Source: Deltaproteobacteria bacterium (GTDB lineage: Bacteria; Desulfobacterota; Desulfobulbia; Desulfobulbales; VMSU01). Taken from it: a stretch of 9,193 nucleotides of DNA. Both the position numbers and the translations under genes were made by a program. The notes under the pieces were generated by a model. That model saw only the letters and a list, made by a program, of their open reading frames with translations. It had not been told where the DNA came from and searched no databases. The stretch lies in contig JAJSAA010000295.1 of NCBI GenBank assembly GCA_024274995.1, forward strand, positions 1 to 9,193. Direction: 5' to 3'. Each line of letters opens with the position of its first letter. Positions within the stretch are counted from its first letter, which is position 1. This document shows positions 7,019 through 9,193 of the stretch, in pieces.

Positions 7019-8573
7019 TCTGATTATTAACGCCACTTCATACGAGGTTAGAATCGCTCTGCTGGAACATGGCGAGTTGGTGGAGTTTTATCTTGAGCGG
7101 CCCTCGGAACGTGGACTGGCAGGTAATATATATTATGGCCGGGTATCCAGGGTACTGCCCGGTATGCAGGCAGCCTTTGTGGATATCGGCCTGGAACGTA
7201 ACGGTTTCCTCTATGTGGATGATGTCAATATTGGCGCCCAGCAGGTGGATAATCTCGCCAACGGTAACGGCCATAACCACGATGACGATCAGATGCCGCC
7301 GGAATCGCTTTCCAAACGTGAACCGGGAATGAATATTGATGATCTCCTCGTAGAGGGGCAGGAGCTTCTCGTCCAGATCAGTAAGGAACCCATAGGTAGC
7401 AAGGGCGCGCGGCTGACCTGTAATATAACCCTGCCGGGCCGCAATCTTGTCTTTATGCCCATGACGGATCATATAGGCATTTCCCGCAAGATTGAGAATG
7501 AAGAAACCAGAAGCCGGTTGAAGGAGATTATCGAGAACCTCCGGCCGGCAGATACCGGTTTTATTCTGCGGACAGTGGGCGAGAATGCCACTCATGCCCT
7601 CTTAGAGGCCGATATGGAGTTTTTGCTGAACCTGTGGATGGAAATTCAGGATTCAGCCGCCGTTCATAAGGCCCCATATCTGCTCTATAAGGATCTGGAT
7701 ACTACCCTGCGGGTGGTGCGGGATGTCTTTTCACCCAGCGTTGACCGGGTGGTGGTGGATGACAAGGCGACCTACGAGCGGGTCTGGCAATTCGTCCAGA
7801 ACTTTGCCCCCCGCCTCCTGAACAAGGTGCATCATTTTGCTGAAAATATCCCCGTTTTTGATGCCTATGGAATTGGGACGGACATCAGCCGAGTCTTAAA
7901 TAAAAAGGTCTGGCTGCGCTGCGGCGGTTATATAATCATTGAAAATACCGAGGCCTTAACTGTGGTGGATGTCAATACTGGCCGTTATGTGGGGAAGCGC
8001 GATCTGGAGGATACCATTTACAAGACCAATATGGAGGCCGCCAAGGAAATCGCCTATCAGATGCGTCTCAAGAATATTGGCGGCATAATCATTGTCGATT
8101 TTATCGACATGGAGCAAGAGGCCCACCGGGAAGAGGTGGTAAGAATTCTGCAGGAGGCAGTTAAACGTGATAAATGCCGGGTTAACATCTTAAAAGTATC
8201 TGAATTTGGTCTGGTGCAGATGACCCGCAAGCGAAGCCGGGAGGATATTGTCCAAATTATGTGTGAGCCGTGTAATTGCTGCGCCGGCAACGGCTGGGTT
8301 AAATCACGCCGCACCGTAGCCTATGAGATCTTCAGAAGAATTGCCAAAGAGCGGCTGCCGGGTATGGTTCGAGCCGCCATTAAGGTCAACCCCAGGGTGG
8401 CCGCCATGATGCTTAAAGATGAGGCCTCAACTATCCACGAGATAGAAGATGATTTACAGATTCAGATAATTATTGAACCGGACAGCCATTTGGCGGTGGA
8501 AAAGTACGCCATTATCTGGGGTTCGGATAACAGCACAACCAGTTTTCCAGCCTTAAAGAAGGGACACACGTAA
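7008..8573 (+). CDS. rng: ribonuclease G (RNase E/G family)
   Basis: A 521-residue endoribonuclease of the RNase E/G family, acting in 16S rRNA 5' maturation and mRNA decay in the cytoplasm. The N-terminus MATDLIINATSYEVRIALLE and the S1 region (GNIYYGRVSRVLPGMQAAFV, DIGLERNGFLYV, SKGARLT) match E. coli RNase G closely. Catalytic aspartates are in VVDVNTGRYVG (D321) and IIVDFIDM (D364); their spacing of 43 equals that of RNase E D303/D346. MTRKRSRE precedes the zinc-link cysteines CEPCNCC (C419, C422, C424, C425). The length is close to RNase G (489 in E. coli); there is no long RNase E-type C-terminal degradosome scaffold, so RNase G is favoured. A polar His/Asp/Asn insertion (residues 82-96, NLANGNGHNHDDDQM) lengthens an S1 loop. 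It overlaps the radical SAM gene by 11 nt, implying coupling. The linkage to rplU-rpmA is common in Desulfobacterota and Clostridia. Confidence 0.95.
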   Translation: MATDLIINATSYEVRIALLEHGELVEFYLERPSERGLAGNIYYGRVSRVLPGMQAAFVDIGLERNGFLYVDDVNIGAQQVDNLANGNGHNHDDDQMPPESLSKREPGMNIDDLLVEGQELLVQISKEPIGSKGARLTCNITLPGRNLVFMPMTDHIGISRKIENEETRSRLKEIIENLRPADTGFILRTVGENATHALLEADMEFLLNLWMEIQDSAAVHKAPYLLYKDLDTTLRVVRDVFSPSVDRVVVDDKATYERVWQFVQNFAPRLLNKVHHFAENIPVFDAYGIGTDISRVLNKKVWLRCGGYIIIENTEALTVVDVNTGRYVGKRDLEDTIYKTNMEAAKEIAYQMRLKNIGGIIIVDFIDMEQEAHREEVVRILQEAVKRDKCRVNILKVSEFGLVQMTRKRSREDIVQIMCEPCNCCAGNGWVKSRRTVAYEIFRRIAKERLPGMVRAAIKVNPRVAAMMLKDEASTIHEIEDDLQIQIIIEPDSHLAVEKYAIIWGSDNSTTSFPALKKGHT

Positions 8574-8607
8574 GAGCTTATTGCAGCCGTCCTTTATGCT
8601 GACAAAA

Positions 8608-8619
8608 AATCAGCTGATT
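8608..8619. repeat. 12-bp perfect palindrome downstream of RNase G
   Basis: AATCAGCTGATT is a perfect 12-bp palindrome. Its left half TCAGC (8610-8614) can also pair with GCTGA at 8598-8602 across a 7-nt A-rich loop. No T-run follows either hairpin, so it does not look like an intrinsic terminator. It could be a protein-binding site just upstream of the rplU promoter (-35 at 8641). Confidence 0.35.
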
Positions 8620-8640
8620 ACCGTTCGCTGTCGCTTTTAC

Positions 8641-8670
8641 TTGACAAAAATAATGGATATGGTAAGTAAT
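8641..8670 (+). promoter_or_regulatory. probable sigma70-type promoter for rplU-rpmA
   Basis: A perfect -35 TTGACA at 8641-8646 is followed, after an 18-bp spacer, by AGTAAT at 8665-8670, which has four of six matches to TATAAT. Transcription would begin near 8677, giving a leader of about 65-70 nt before the rplU start. The location between RNase G and rplU in a 171-bp gap fits an independent promoter for the ribosomal protein genes, although read-through from upstream is also possible. Confidence 0.5.
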
Positions 8671-8692
8671 TCTGTTTCTTAAGCTAATGTGG

Positions 8693-8719
8693 CCGCTGGA
8701 ATGAAGTTGATGACAGCGG
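8693..8719 (+). promoter_or_regulatory. leader hairpin upstream of rplU
   Basis: CCGCTG (8693-8698) and CAGCGG (8714-8719) can pair as a 6-bp stem, with one further G-U pair (8692/8720), around a 15-nt loop. The hairpin is in the predicted 5' leader and ends about 15 nt before the GGAGG ribosome binding site (8735-8739). Ribosomal protein leaders often carry such autoregulatory structures, and an L21 leader is known in Firmicutes. I cannot show similarity to that class, so regulation is inferred. Confidence 0.35.
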
Positions 8720-8744
8720 TGAGTAATATAAATTGGAGGTAATT

Positions 8745-9056
8745 ATGTACGCGATTATTCGTACTGGCGGTAAGCAGTATCAGGTAGAGGCCGGAGAGCG
8801 TCTGCGGGTGGAAAAATTGAGCGGTGATGTCGGTGATTCCATTGTTATTGAGGATGTTTTGCTGGTCGCTGACGGTGAAAATATTAAGATCGGGCAGCCT
8901 GTTGTTGAGGGGGCCAAAGTCAATGCCAAGATCATTGAACAGGATCGTGAGAAGAAGGTTCTGATCTTTAAGAAGAAGAGACGGAAGGGCTATCAGGTTA
9001 TGAAGGGCCATCGGCAGTATTTCACCAGTCTTGAAATTCAGGAAATTCAGGGCTGA
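8745..9056 (+). CDS. rplU: 50S ribosomal protein L21
   Basis: A 103-residue protein, the same length as E. coli L21. It begins MYAIIRTGGKQYQVEAGERL and ends with the basic L21 signature region, KKKRRKGYQVMKGHRQYFTS, followed by LEI. L21 binds 23S rRNA in the large subunit. An in-frame TTG at 8733 lies in the ribosome binding region and is not the start: GGAGG (8735-8739) sits 5 nt before ATG 8745. It is followed after 32 nt by rpmA, the near-universal L21-L27 pair. Confidence 0.98.
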   Translation: MYAIIRTGGKQYQVEAGERLRVEKLSGDVGDSIVIEDVLLVADGENIKIGQPVVEGAKVNAKIIEQDREKKVLIFKKKRRKGYQVMKGHRQYFTSLEIQEIQG

Positions 9057-9088
9057 GATTACCAAATTAAGAAAATAGAGGTTTCAGC

Positions 9089-9193
9089 ATGGCACATAAA
9101 AAGGCAGGCGGCAGCTCAAGGAACGGCCGCGATAGTCAGGGACAACGGCGCGGCGTCAAGCGTTTTGGCGGTCAGATTGTTAAGGCTGGTAAT
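9089..9193 (+). CDS. rpmA: 50S ribosomal protein L27 (5' part, runs off the window)
   Basis: The first 35 codons of L27: MAHKKAGGSSRNGRDSQGQR, then RGVKRFGGQIVKAGN. This is the conserved flexible N-terminus that reaches the peptidyl transferase centre. The ATG has AGAGG (9077-9081) 7 nt upstream. The protein starts directly at MAHKKAGG, so there is no N-terminal extension of the kind removed by the Prp protease in Firmicutes; this fits a Gram-negative host. The frame is open to the right edge. In related genomes obgE commonly follows. Confidence 0.97.
   Translation, partial: MAHKKAGGSSRNGRDSQGQRRGVKRFGGQIVKAGN

Noticed and set aside
7038..7595. 185-codon minus-strand frame inside RNase G
   Set aside because: The plus strand encodes the conserved S1 domain of RNase G; the antisense frame arises from codon bias.
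1..9193. Mobile elements, CRISPR arrays, tRNA or rRNA genes
   Set aside because: No terminal inverted repeats, transposase or integrase motifs, regularly spaced repeats or tRNA-like cloverleaf sequences were seen.

Overview
The window is a single co-oriented (+ strand) stretch of a Gram-negative bacterial chromosome. Two lipoprotein signal peptides imply an outer membrane. The gene order radical SAM-DUF2344 / RNase G / rplU / rpmA is common in Desulfobacterota (former Deltaproteobacteria), and the protein sequences fit that group, perhaps Desulfobulbales. This placement is an inference from gene order and sequence flavour, not a database match. Nothing looks like a prophage, transposon, CRISPR array or horizontally acquired island.

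Layout. 1-278 is AT-rich, largely non-coding DNA that probably carries the promoter of the first gene; a short open frame at the extreme left edge could be the tail of an upstream gene. 279-1931 encodes a fusion of PdxA (vitamin B6 synthesis) with a thymidylate-kinase-like domain. 1979-3694 encodes an outer-membrane-type lipoprotein made almost entirely of TPR repeats. 3691-4508 is a second lipoprotein gene, probably of LolB/DUF4292-like type, that reads as two overlapping frames: a -1 frameshift lies between about 4182 and 4240. 4505-7018 encodes a long radical SAM protein (TIGR03960 type) fused to a DUF2344 domain. 7008-8573 encodes RNase G. 8574-8744 is a 171-bp intergenic region with a probable promoter and a leader hairpin. 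8745-9056 is rplU (L21), and rpmA (L27) starts at 9089 and runs off the right edge.

How the genes fit together. From the TPR gene to RNase G the genes are tightly packed: an ATGA overlap at 3691-3694, a TTGA overlap at 4505-4508 and an 11-nt overlap at 7008-7018. This implies one transcript with translational coupling. The TTGA overlap only exists if the lipoprotein is read in the shifted frame, which is independent support for the frameshift. rplU and rpmA seem to have their own promoter and an untranslated leader. Functionally the left part combines cofactor/nucleotide metabolism with cell-envelope lipoproteins, and the right part is ribosome and RNA metabolism.

The most notable items are the PdxA-kinase fusion, the frameshifted lipoprotein gene next to the TPR lipoprotein, the uncharacterised radical SAM-DUF2344 protein coupled to RNase G and ribosomal protein genes, and the structured leader of rplU. 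I do not see a clearly new multi-gene system here.
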